53,106 bases of DNA from Merdiplasma sp905207905 (GTDB taxonomy: Bacteria; Bacillota; Clostridia; Lachnospirales; Lachnospiraceae): contig CABRXX010000017.1 of assembly GCA_902475025.1 (NCBI GenBank), positions 1-53,106 on the forward strand, in the 5' to 3' direction. The translations under genes and the position numbers were made by a program. Positions 1-7,615 of this stretch are shown here, piece after piece. Position 1 is the stretch's first letter. Each line of letters opens with the position of its first letter. Below the pieces are notes generated by a model. It had not been told where the DNA came from and made no database searches. It saw only the letters and a list, made by a program, of their open reading frames with translations.

Positions 1-291
1 AAGTAATATTATAAAAATTTCAGATGTTTGTATCGCACAGATGTCAAAAAATTAGATGTAATATGAAGTAAGGAATATATCGGAAACTTAATTTCGAAGG
101 AAAGAATACGAAGAAAATAGCAGAGATATTGTGACGAGAAAGCAGTATCAGACTATGGTACGTATCAGAGACCTTCCTTTACCGAGTGGAAGATATATTA
201 AAATAGATATAGCAGGAAGCAGATCTCTTCGATATACATTATAAGAATAATAAAAAACTAAATACGTTTCTGACAAATGAATAATTAAAAT
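1..291. other. gene-free left edge
   Basis: AT-rich sequence with no reading frame that has both a plausible ribosome site and recognisable protein content. The only longer frame, on the minus strand, runs through the terminator at 292-333 and has no family resemblance. I see no RNA gene here. Confidence 0.5.
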
Positions 292-333
292 ACACATAAA
301 AAGGACTATCGGGAGGTAGTCCTTTTTATGTGT
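292..333. terminator. bidirectional intrinsic terminator
   Basis: A 17-bp perfect inverted repeat (arms 292-308 and 317-333, core AAAAAGGACTA / TAGTCCTTTTT) encloses an 8-nt loop. A-tracts and T-tracts lie within the arms, so it can terminate in both directions. It lies just downstream of the leftward deoR-VOC pair. Confidence 0.8.
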
Positions 334-377
334 GCGTTTGGGGTTGAATAGTTGGCAAAAGTAGATTTTTCGTTTTC

Positions 378-767
378 CTATTTTTGGATGATTTCGATTT
401 CCACCCCATTGGGATCCACGATCAGCATAGTGTCGCATCCTAATTTTTCCACAAAAGAAGGAGCCTTTCGCACGAAAACCTGATGATCCAGGCAGTCCTG
501 ATACACTTGTGCCAGATTGTCTGTCTCCAGACAGAAGTGACGGTAGGAACGTTGGGCAGTTTCAGTAATAGTTGCTTTTGAGACCGGTGTCAGATAGTCG
601 ATCAATTCCAGGCGGCATTCGGGGGTAAGCTGGTAGTAGGTGAGGGTATGATCTCCCATATGGATAAAACCTGCTTCTTCCAAGTTTAATACGTTTCTGT
701 AAAAATTTTTTGATGCGTCTAAATTTTCTACATTGATAGTAATGTGGTTTAAAGCTAAAATTTTCAA
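378..767 (-). CDS. VOC-fold (glyoxalase/bleomycin-resistance superfamily) protein
   Basis: A 129-residue protein, the usual length for a two-module VOC protein. It opens with a metal-site-like HITINVEN (His8) and an FYRNVL helix, has RHFCLETDNL starting the second half near residue 76, and ends DPNGVEIEI with a typical C-terminal Glu ligand. The start codon is TTG at 765-767, with an AAGGAGG about 11 nt upstream; no closer ATG exists. It lies 19 nt after the DeoR gene and is probably co-transcribed with it. VOC members include lyases, epimerases and dioxygenases. Next to a triose-phosphate-generating sugar pathway, methylglyoxal removal or a sugar-related lyase or epimerase role is possible, but the sequence does not decide. 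Confidence 0.85.
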   Translation of the reverse strand: MKILALNHITINVENLDASKNFYRNVLNLEEAGFIHMGDHTLTYYQLTPECRLELIDYLTPVSKATITETAQRSYRHFCLETDNLAQVYQDCLDHQVFVRKAPSFVEKLGCDTMLIVDPNGVEIEIIQK

Positions 768-786
768 TTTATTAGTTTCCTCCTTT

Positions 787-1590
787 TTAATTTAATGCTG
801 GGGAAATTATGACTTCTACATATTCCTGAAGAGAATCCACATCTTCCTGGCTGATACCGCTGTCTGTGATCAGTATATTGATTTCACTTAAATCGGCAAT
901 CTTTGCAAAAGTGACAGAATCAATTTTTGTGCTGTCACTCATAAGAATCCGGGTACAGGAAGCCTGAAGCACATTGCGGAAACTGACTGCACTGTCCAGA
1001 TAAGGGGTCGTAATACCTCTTTGAATACTGAAACCATTGCAGGAAAAAAAGACCTTGTCAATATTAATGATATTCAGAAGTTCATTTTTTACGGGGGAAT
1101 GAACGCTATGATAATGGTTGCGGAGGATACCAGCTAAAATAATAATAGTAAAATCAGTATTTTCTTCCAACCAGGTGGCAAAATGAATATCATTTAGGAT
1201 GATAGTCAAGTTTTTTTTGCAGCTCAAAATTTTTATCAATTCAAACGTTGTGGTGCCGCTTAAAATAGCAATGGTATCACCGTCTTCAATAAGGTTTAGA
1301 GCAGCGGCAGCCATCTCCTGCTTCTGTTTTATCATTTTCGTTTCTTTTACTTTGGGGGGAAGCTCGTGGCTCATTTTAGTATTGCTGATGGCACCTCCAT
1401 GAGTGCGTTTCAGCATTCCGGCATTTTCCAGATCTCGCAAATCATTGCGGATGGTGGAGGCAGAAACCCCGAAAAGGTCGCATAATTCCGGAACAACAAT
1501 TTTTCCCTGAGAATTTAATAATTTCAGGATCTGATGTTTTCGCTCTTCGGCAAAAATAGTGGTGTTTGTTTGCTCGCTTTTTTCCGCCAT
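787..1590 (-). CDS. DeoR-family transcriptional regulator of the sugar locus
   Basis: A 267-residue DeoR-type repressor. Residues about 10-60 form the helix-turn-helix (VPELCDLFGVSASTIRNDL followed by LKRTHGGA). The rest is the DeoRC sugar-phosphate sensor domain, with the phosphate-binding-like SGTTTFEL segment. I start at the ATG at 1588-1590, because AAGGAG sits 7 nt upstream; a longer frame opening with TTG at 1629 has no such site. It is divergent from the pfk-aldolase-kinase-ABC genes, the classic arrangement for a repressor that releases its target on binding a phosphorylated pathway intermediate. The ligand is unknown; a ketose phosphate is likely. Confidence 0.92.
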   Translation of the reverse strand: MAEKSEQTNTTIFAEERKHQILKLLNSQGKIVVPELCDLFGVSASTIRNDLRDLENAGMLKRTHGGAISNTKMSHELPPKVKETKMIKQKQEMAAAALNLIEDGDTIAILSGTTTFELIKILSCKKNLTIILNDIHFATWLEENTDFTIIILAGILRNHYHSVHSPVKNELLNIINIDKVFFSCNGFSIQRGITTPYLDSAVSFRNVLQASCTRILMSDSTKIDSVTFAKIADLSEINILITDSGISQEDVDSLQEYVEVIISPALN

Positions 1591-1649
1591 GGTGTTCTCC
1601 TTATTTTTTACGTGCTTTATAATTGACAAATAGGTATTCCTTTGTTACT

Positions 1650-1678
1650 ATTATATAACAGAAATCAATAATAATCAA
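1650..1678 (-). promoter_or_regulatory. sigma-A promoter of the deoR-VOC operon
   Basis: On the minus strand, TTGATT (1673-1678) and TATAAT (1650-1655) are separated by 17 bp. Transcription would start near 1643, leaving about 50 nt of leader before the ATG at 1590. The AT-rich stretch is the natural place for DeoR binding. I could not identify a convincing plus-strand promoter for the pfk gene in 1591-1790. Confidence 0.75.
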
Positions 1679-1790
1679 CAATAAATGAGAATAAAAAAGC
1701 AGCTGAGAGGTGAGAATAGGGATAATACAACGGAGCTTTCTTATGGTGTGAAAGACTTACAGTCAGAAAGGATCTTAATAGGAGAAGGAT

Positions 1791-3011
1791 ATGAAAAAGA
1801 ATGCTTTGTATATTCAGTCCGGCGGACCTACATCGGTAATCAATACTTCTGCATATGGGGTGATTGCGGAGTGCAGGAAATACCGGGAGAAAATAGGAAA
1901 ACTGTATGCAGCATCCCATGGAATCGTAGGGGTTATGGCTGGAAAGCTGTATGACTGTTCCGGATGGCAGGAGGAACAGTTGGAACTTTTAAAAAAGACT
2001 CCATCCATGGTTTTTGGATCCTGCCGTTATGAAGTGAGAGAGGATACCGAGTGCGACTACGAAAAAATTTTAGAGACATTAAAAAGATTTGGGATTTACT
2101 ATATATTTATTAATGGTGGAAATGGTTCTGCCTTAGCAGGAAAGAGACTGTATCAGTATCTGAAGAGAAAGCAGTATGACTTTCGGTTGATTGTGATTCC
2201 GAAAACAGTGGACAATGACATTGCAGAAATTGATCATGCGCCGGGATTTCCTTCAGCAGCGAAACATGTGGTGGAAACTATTGCAGAACTGGTTCACGAT
2301 ATGCATACGTATGATACAGATTTGATTATGGTCAGCGAGGTGATGGGGCGTAATACAGGATTTTTGGCAGCGGCATCTATGGCTGCCTGTGAGACTGGAT
2401 ACGGACCGGATCTGATCTATGTGCCGGAAGTGATTTTTGATCCAGATAAGTTTGTGGAAGATGTAAGAGGTGTATTGGAGAAAAAAGGAAAATGTTTTGC
2501 AGTAGTTCCGGAAGGCGTGAAAACTTCAGATGGAAAGTACTTATTTGAAGCGACCAGCATAAATCTGGAGGAAGAGAATCCTTCCAAAAATATGGGAGGA
2601 ATCACTCCTTATTTGAATGGGCTGCTTCGGAGGCATTTTTCTTGCAAAATTCGGTGTATTGATCTGGGGCTGATGCAGCGCTGTGCCATTCATGATGCGT
2701 CATTTGTGGATCAGAAAGAAGCAGAAGATTTGGGACGGAAAGCAGTCTGTATGGCTGTGGAGGGACATACCGGTGAGATGGTAACCTTGCGGCGAAAATC
2801 GGATTACCCCTATGAAACAGAGATGGTTGGAATTGATCTGGCAGAGGTGGCCGGGAAAGAAAGAAGCCTTGATCTGGCCTATGTCACAGAAGAACAAAAT
2901 TTTGTCAGAAGAGAGTATTTAAACTATATTTTGCCTTTGATTGGTGAATTGCCCAGATATGCAGATCTGGAAAAAATTCCTGCAATTCCAGAGGGCAAGG
3001 AAGAGAAATAG
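1791..3011 (+). CDS. phosphofructokinase-family sugar-phosphate kinase with unusual GGNGS loop
   Basis: A 406-residue PFK-A superfamily protein, longer than the roughly 320-residue bacterial ATP enzymes and in the range of PPi-type or long ATP-type PFKs. Visible motifs are the N-terminal SGGPTSVIN (10-18), GGNGS (109-113), PKTVDND (137-143, with the catalytic Asp141) and MGRNTG (185-190). The first two positions are informative. The Asp that normally binds Mg in GGDG/GGDD is Asn here; the next residue is Gly (ATP-like) while the PKT lysine is PPi-like. This mixed signature leaves the phosphoryl donor open. The start has GGAGAAGG 5 nt upstream. Its partners suggest it phosphorylates a ketohexose 6-phosphate to the 1,6-bisphosphate for the next gene. 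Confidence 0.88.
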   Translation: MKKNALYIQSGGPTSVINTSAYGVIAECRKYREKIGKLYAASHGIVGVMAGKLYDCSGWQEEQLELLKKTPSMVFGSCRYEVREDTECDYEKILETLKRFGIYYIFINGGNGSALAGKRLYQYLKRKQYDFRLIVIPKTVDNDIAEIDHAPGFPSAAKHVVETIAELVHDMHTYDTDLIMVSEVMGRNTGFLAAASMAACETGYGPDLIYVPEVIFDPDKFVEDVRGVLEKKGKCFAVVPEGVKTSDGKYLFEATSINLEEENPSKNMGGITPYLNGLLRRHFSCKIRCIDLGLMQRCAIHDASFVDQKEAEDLGRKAVCMAVEGHTGEMVTLRRKSDYPYETEMVGIDLAEVAGKERSLDLAYVTEEQNFVRREYLNYILPLIGELPRYADLEKIPAIPEGKEEK

Positions 3012-3061
3012 CGGGTAACACAAAATGGAAACAGTAAAAAATGTTATATAGGAGGGTATAT

Positions 3062-4036
3062 ATGTACAGCTATAAAGATCTAGGACTGGTAAATACAAGG
3101 GAAATGTTTGACAAGGCTTATCGGGAAGGATATACAGTGCCTGCTTTTAACTTCATCTCCATAGAGCAGATGAATGGTATCATTGATGCTGTGATTGAAA
3201 AAAAATCTCCAGTAATTTTGCTGGCTTCTCCAAATCTTCACCGTCAGCTGGGGCATGAGATGCTGGCGCGTCTGGCTCAGGCAGGGGTAGACCGTATCAA
3301 AGCGGCAGGATTGGAGATACCAGTGGCATTGCATCTGGATCATGGAATGAGTTTTGAACATTGTGTTACTGCGATTGAGAATGGATTTTCTTCTGTGATG
3401 ATTGATGGAAGTGCGCTTCCTTTTGAGGAAAATATTGCATTAACGAAGAAAGTAGTGGAGTATGCCCATGCTCATGATGTGACTGTGGAAGCAGAGCTTG
3501 GCATTCTTTCTGGAGCCGAAGAGGATGGTGTTTCTGGACATAGAGAAAGCCTGTATACAGATCCGGTTTTGGCGGAAGAATTTATTCGCCGATCAGGCTG
3601 CGACAGCTTGGCGATTTCTATTGGAACTTGTCATGGGTTGGTGAAGATGAAACCGAATCCTGACGGAACGCTTCCGGAGCTGCGTTTTGATATTTTGGAG
3701 CATATTCAGAAAAATTGTCCAGGGTTCCCCATTGTGCTTCATGGGGCTTCCAACATTGATCCTAAATTTGTAGAAATGATCAATCAGCATGGAGGCCATA
3801 TAGAACAAACGGCAGGAATTCCGGAGAATCAGATTGAAAAGGCTGCAAAAATGGCAGTTTGCAAGGTAAATATTGCTACAGATGGATGGATTTGTGCACT
3901 GGCCCATACGCGCCGCATTTTGGATGAGAATCCAGGGGCTGTGGACAGCCGGGTGTTTACCCTGAAAGTACGTCCGGAACTGAAAGAATTGTATATGCAT
4001 AAGATTGATATTATGGGCAGCGGAGACAGAATCTAA
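3062..4036 (+). CDS. class II (zinc) ketose-bisphosphate aldolase
   Basis: A 324-residue class II aldolase that cleaves ketose 1,6-bisphosphates into dihydroxyacetone phosphate and an aldehyde phosphate. HLDHG (91-95) supplies the catalytic Asp93 and zinc ligand His94; GTCHG (His191) and VLHGAS (His227) supply the other zinc ligands; VEAELG (142-147) and KVNIATD are typical phosphate and Schiff-free active-site segments. The start at 3062 follows AGGAGG at 3051-3056; an upstream in-frame TTG is unnecessary. The HGASN sequence after the third zinc ligand differs from the usual HGASG or HGGSG. Fructose-, tagatose- and other ketose-bisphosphate aldolases share these motifs, so the substrate cannot be read from them. 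Confidence 0.9.
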   Translation: MYSYKDLGLVNTREMFDKAYREGYTVPAFNFISIEQMNGIIDAVIEKKSPVILLASPNLHRQLGHEMLARLAQAGVDRIKAAGLEIPVALHLDHGMSFEHCVTAIENGFSSVMIDGSALPFEENIALTKKVVEYAHAHDVTVEAELGILSGAEEDGVSGHRESLYTDPVLAEEFIRRSGCDSLAISIGTCHGLVKMKPNPDGTLPELRFDILEHIQKNCPGFPIVLHGASNIDPKFVEMINQHGGHIEQTAGIPENQIEKAAKMAVCKVNIATDGWICALAHTRRILDENPGAVDSRVFTLKVRPELKELYMHKIDIMGSGDRI

Positions 4037-4054
4037 GAACGATTAGCAGTGGGA

Positions 4055-4117
4055 AAAGTGCCGCAAAGTATAAAACCGGTAGATCCTGGGACTATATTTT
4101 GCGGCACTTTGTGCTTT
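4055..4117 (+). terminator. intercistronic hairpin between aldolase and ROK kinase genes
   Basis: AAAGTGCCGCAAA (from about 4055) pairs with TTTGCGGCACTTT (about 4098-4110), with further A-T pairs toward the loop, followed by GTGCTTTTAA. The T-tract is interrupted, so this is probably a partial terminator or an RNA processing/stability hairpin within the operon. Confidence 0.6.
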
Positions 4118-4153
4118 TAAAATGAACGAACAGCTATTCGAGGAGGAAAATTT

Positions 4154-5074
4154 ATGGGACATTACTACCTGTGTATGGAAGTTGGAGGAACGAATCTGCG
4201 GTATGGTGTAGTGGATGAAGCGTATCAGCTTCTGGAGTTTGAAAAAATCTCTACGGAAGGTTTATCCGACGCGGCTGATAAGGGAGAGTATATAGAAAAT
4301 CTTTTACATCCTTTTGTGAAAAAATACGGGAAGGAAAAAATCATTTGCCTGACGTTGTCTCTGGCTTCCCTGATGGACCGGGATAGGACGATCTGCTACA
4401 GTTCTCCTAATATCAGGGGATTTGATAATCTGCCGTTAAAGTCTGTTCTGGAGAAGCAGATGGGGCTGCCGGTATGTATGGAACGTGATGCCAATACCTC
4501 ACTTTTATATGAGATGTGGAAAAATGATCTGCCAAAAGAGGGGATTTTAGCAGGCATTTTTATAGGCACGGGGATTGGGAATGCCATGTGCATTGATGGA
4601 AATATATATACAGGAAGTACAGGATCCTCTTGTGAACTTGGGCATATTTCCATACCCGGATGGGACGAAATGTGTGGCTGCGGGAAAAAAGGATGTATTG
4701 CCCTTCACGGCTGTGGAAAAGTATTGGCTCAGATTGCACAGGAACAGTATCATTGTCCGGTACAGGAGATTTTTATAAAGCATGGTGAAGCACCGGAGGT
4801 GAAAGACATAGTGCGTATGTGCGCCTTTGCAGCAGCGGCGGAGGTGACGATTTTGGATCCGACGGCGGTAGTGCTTGGAGGCGGCGTGACAGAGATGGAG
4901 GGTTTTCCATTGAGATTTTTTACAGACACTGTTCGGGAAAATCTACGGGCTCCTTACCCAAGAGAGACGCTTAGAATCGTGTTGGCTTCCGGAGATCCTG
5001 AAGCAGGAATTGTAGGTGCAGCAATTCATGCGTCAAAAATACTGAAGAAAATGACAATAAAAAGCAATAAATAA
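4154..5074 (+). CDS. ROK-family hexose kinase, D-allose kinase-like
   Basis: A 306-residue ROK sugar kinase. The N-terminal phosphate loop reads MEVGGTNLRYG, with Glu9 at the position usually held by Asp. The putative catalytic Asp is Asp112 (ERDAN). The zinc site is His164 (ELGH) plus Cys174, Cys176 and Cys181 (CGCGKKGC); the Glu normally following this motif is Ala. The C-terminal LGGGVTEM and the following PYPRETLRIVLAS resemble E. coli AlsK as I remember it, more than glucokinases. ROK kinases usually phosphorylate C6 of aldo- or ketohexoses. AGGAGG precedes the ATG by 7 nt. Placed between an aldolase and an allose/ribose-type importer, it is the likely first enzyme on the imported sugar. 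Confidence 0.85.
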   Translation: MGHYYLCMEVGGTNLRYGVVDEAYQLLEFEKISTEGLSDAADKGEYIENLLHPFVKKYGKEKIICLTLSLASLMDRDRTICYSSPNIRGFDNLPLKSVLEKQMGLPVCMERDANTSLLYEMWKNDLPKEGILAGIFIGTGIGNAMCIDGNIYTGSTGSSCELGHISIPGWDEMCGCGKKGCIALHGCGKVLAQIAQEQYHCPVQEIFIKHGEAPEVKDIVRMCAFAAAAEVTILDPTAVVLGGGVTEMEGFPLRFFTDTVRENLRAPYPRETLRIVLASGDPEAGIVGAAIHASKILKKMTIKSNK

Positions 5075-5136
5075 TTAAAAATATCATAAAAAAACAAGAG
5101 AACAAAAATAAACAGCAAAATAAAACAAAAAAACGA

Positions 5137-5188
5137 TTGACAAAGCAGTAAAGAAGTAGTATTCTACAGATAAGCCGATTGTGGAATA
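5137..5188 (+). promoter_or_regulatory. promoter of the ABC importer genes with overlapping inverted repeat
   Basis: TTGACA (5137-5142), a 17-bp spacer and TATTCT (5160-5165). An imperfect inverted repeat TATTCTAC (5160-5167) / GTGGAATA (5181-5188) overlaps the -10 and the start region, a plausible repressor site. Transcription from about 5172 gives a leader of about 180 nt before the binding-protein gene. Hence the importer can be transcribed separately from the upstream enzymes. Confidence 0.75.
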
Positions 5189-5350
5189 TCACGATAAATA
5201 AAAAATAATAAAAGTATAAAATGTGCATATTTCTTAGTCGGATTGCGGAAAGGCAGGAGAAAATTGGTTAAAACAGCGAATGAAATGGTCGGATGTATGT
5301 TTTGCCGTTTTTCTCAAAACAACAAAAAATAATAATTGGAGGAAAAGCGT

Positions 5351-6424
5351 ATGAACATGAAAAAAACATTGGCAACACTGCTTTGTGCAGGGGCAACTAT
5401 GACAGCGGTAATGGCAATGGGAACCACAGGTTTCGCAGAGGAAGCTTCAGAAGATACCTGGCATCTTGGTATCTGTATCCATTCTATGGATAATGAATAT
5501 TGGGCTCAGGAAGCGAAAGCAGCAGAGCTGTTTGCAAGCCAGATTGATAACTTAGAGTGCGATATCCTGACCTGTGATAGTGATGATAATAAACAGCTTC
5601 AGGGAATCAACGATTATATTGCCCAGTACGGCGACAAGGCAATCTTTGTAGTCGATCCTTCCTCCACTGCAAACACTGCTAACATTGCAGAGGTTTGCGA
5701 AGAAAATGGAAATTATGTGGTAATCCTGGCACACAGGGCAGAGGGACTGTACCCCGCAGATTATGATTATTTTGTAGCGTCTTTGATGCTTTCTGATTTT
5801 GACAATGGTTATAAGACAGCAGTTGAATTGTTTGAGTCTATTGGCGGAGAAGGCCAGGTAGCAGAACTTCAGGGACTTCTGGGTGATGACAGTGCGGCAA
5901 ACCGTCATTTAGGTTTTGAAGCGGCTGCCAAGGAATATCCCAACATTGAAGTAGTAGATACTCAGGTGGCAAATTGGAGTCAGGCAGAGGCTATGACCAT
6001 TACCGAGGACTGGCTGGTAAATTATCCGGATCTGAAGGCAATTTACAGTGCAAATGATACAATGGCGCTTGGTGCTATCGAAGCTTTGAAGAATGAGAGC
6101 AAGAATGGTACGATTAATGTTTGTGGATGTGACGGAACCCAGGCTGCTTACGATGCAATCAAGGCAGGCGATATGTACGCTACCATCGCAAACGACGGAT
6201 ATTGTATCGCAGGTTACGGTGCGGCTTACGCTTACTATGCAGCTACCGGCGAATTTGATTTTAAGGCTCTGGATCCCTCTGAGAGATTGATTTTCTGTAA
6301 GACCACTTATGTAGACAGCACCAATGTGGATGAAGTAGTTGAGAAGTTCATTGAAAAAGGTGACCCGGGATATGATTATTCTGATCTTAAATTCTGTGTA
6401 GAGAGCTATCAGGAGGCTGAGTAA
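5351..6424 (+). CDS. sugar ABC transporter substrate-binding protein (ribose/allose type)
   Basis: A 357-residue periplasmic-binding-protein type 1 (RbsB/AlsB-like) protein. A signal peptide covers about residues 1-29 (MNMKK, hydrophobic core, GTTGFA before EEASED). The mature part alternates strand and helix as in sugar-binding proteins and contains YSANDTMALGAIEAL, the usual hinge-proximal segment. GGAGG lies about 9 nt before ATG 5351. There is no canonical lipobox: the only nearby Cys is Cys12 inside the hydrophobic core, so the protein seems set up for signal peptidase I rather than lipid anchoring. The neighbouring permeases and ATPase make it the receptor of the importer; the sugar is unknown. 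Confidence 0.9.
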   Translation: MNMKKTLATLLCAGATMTAVMAMGTTGFAEEASEDTWHLGICIHSMDNEYWAQEAKAAELFASQIDNLECDILTCDSDDNKQLQGINDYIAQYGDKAIFVVDPSSTANTANIAEVCEENGNYVVILAHRAEGLYPADYDYFVASLMLSDFDNGYKTAVELFESIGGEGQVAELQGLLGDDSAANRHLGFEAAAKEYPNIEVVDTQVANWSQAEAMTITEDWLVNYPDLKAIYSANDTMALGAIEALKNESKNGTINVCGCDGTQAAYDAIKAGDMYATIANDGYCIAGYGAAYAYYAATGEFDFKALDPSERLIFCKTTYVDSTNVDEVVEKFIEKGDPGYDYSDLKFCVESYQEAE

Positions 6425-6473
6425 GAGGTCATACGGAAATAGTTTCTGTAAGTCCCGAAATATAGTCTGACCA

Positions 6474-6508
6474 ATGCGGGCTTGCTTTTGCAGGCCTGCA
6501 TTTTATTT
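6474..6508 (+). terminator. terminator-like hairpin after the binding-protein gene
   Basis: ATGCGGGCTTGC (6474-6485), TTTT loop and GCAGGCCTGCAT (6490-6501) pair over 12 bp with two G-U wobbles, then TTTATTT. It lies between the binding protein and permease genes, where partial termination would give excess binding protein. Confidence 0.75.
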
Positions 6509-6579
6509 CCAGGAGTAAAGCTGGCACAGGTATTTTCTTCTGTTTCCAAATAATTGAAATTCAAAAAGGAGTTTCTCAT

Positions 6580-7605
6580 ATGAAAGATAAACTAATTCAG
6601 GTAATGAAAACTGCTTCTGTGGCAGAGCAGTTTTCTTATAAAGTAAAATCAGATGCTAAGATGGAAAAAGTCCGGAGATATGCGCCCCTGATTTTGCTGG
6701 TGGTCATGACTGTGGTGGGTGCTGTTTCTCAGGAAAATTTTTTTTCCTGGGGAAATATTGTGAACATCATGTATCAAATGTCGATTCCGCTGGTGATATC
6801 TGTGGGTCTCACCTATGTACTTCTTCTGGGAAGTATTGACCTTTCGATTGAGGGAATCATGGGATTTGCCGGTTCGTTTGCGGCTTTTCTGGTAGCTAAC
6901 AAATCGAATACCAACAATTTTGGTGTACTGGCGATTGTGTTTGTCGTTTTGCTCAGCACTCTGGTAGGGGCAATTACCGGGTATCTTCATGTAAAAGCCA
7001 GGATTGCATCTTTTATTGTTACATATGCTATGGGAAGTATTATGACAGGTATTGCGGTTCTGGTTTATCAAGGTACACCAATTCAGGTTGTGGACGAATT
7101 GTTTATTACCATTTCCAGAGGGCGCTTTCTTCAGATACCTTATATTACTATTTTATCATTTTTGATTTTTGTTATCGGTGCTGTGATTTTGAATTACACA
7201 GCTTTTGGCCGGGCAGTTTATGCGATTGGAGATAATGAGACAGCCGCCAGATCTACGGGAATTAATGTAGACCGGGTGAAGATCGGAGTGTTTGCATTGT
7301 CCGGTTGTACAGCAGCTCTGGCTGGAATTCTCATGTGCATGCGATTGAAACTGGGGCAGTCCAGTATCGGAACAGACCAGATGTTTCCGGTTGTGACGGC
7401 AATTGTAGTAGGCGGAGGATCTTTGTCCGGAGGTAAAGGCGGTATGCTCCAGGCTTTCGTTGGTGTATTAATCTATACGGAATTGGCAAACTGGTTGACT
7501 CTTATGGGTGTAGATCCTTATATGAAGAAAGTGATTCAGGGTATTATTATTATCATTGCAGTGACACTGACCATTGAGCGGAAACGCCAGACCATTTCCA
7601 AGTAG
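6580..7605 (+). CDS. sugar ABC transporter permease 1 (RbsC/AlsC family)
   Basis: A 341-residue integral membrane protein of the branched-chain/ribose permease fold. About 30 hydrophilic residues come first, then about eight to ten hydrophobic segments. The cytoplasmic coupling segment IGDNETAARSTGINVDRVK is the family's EAA-like region. The start is the ATG after AAAAAGGAG, 7-8 nt upstream. Its stop is 10 nt before the ATPase gene. A second, different permease follows the ATPase, so the membrane channel is probably a heterodimer. Confidence 0.92.
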   Translation: MKDKLIQVMKTASVAEQFSYKVKSDAKMEKVRRYAPLILLVVMTVVGAVSQENFFSWGNIVNIMYQMSIPLVISVGLTYVLLLGSIDLSIEGIMGFAGSFAAFLVANKSNTNNFGVLAIVFVVLLSTLVGAITGYLHVKARIASFIVTYAMGSIMTGIAVLVYQGTPIQVVDELFITISRGRFLQIPYITILSFLIFVIGAVILNYTAFGRAVYAIGDNETAARSTGINVDRVKIGVFALSGCTAALAGILMCMRLKLGQSSIGTDQMFPVVTAIVVGGGSLSGGKGGMLQAFVGVLIYTELANWLTLMGVDPYMKKVIQGIIIIIAVTLTIERKRQTISK

Positions 7606-7615
7606 GAGGACAGTC

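Noticed and set aside
148..438. 96-codon minus-strand frame at the left edge
   Set aside because: It crosses the terminator at 292-333 and the end of the VOC gene, and its product has no family features.
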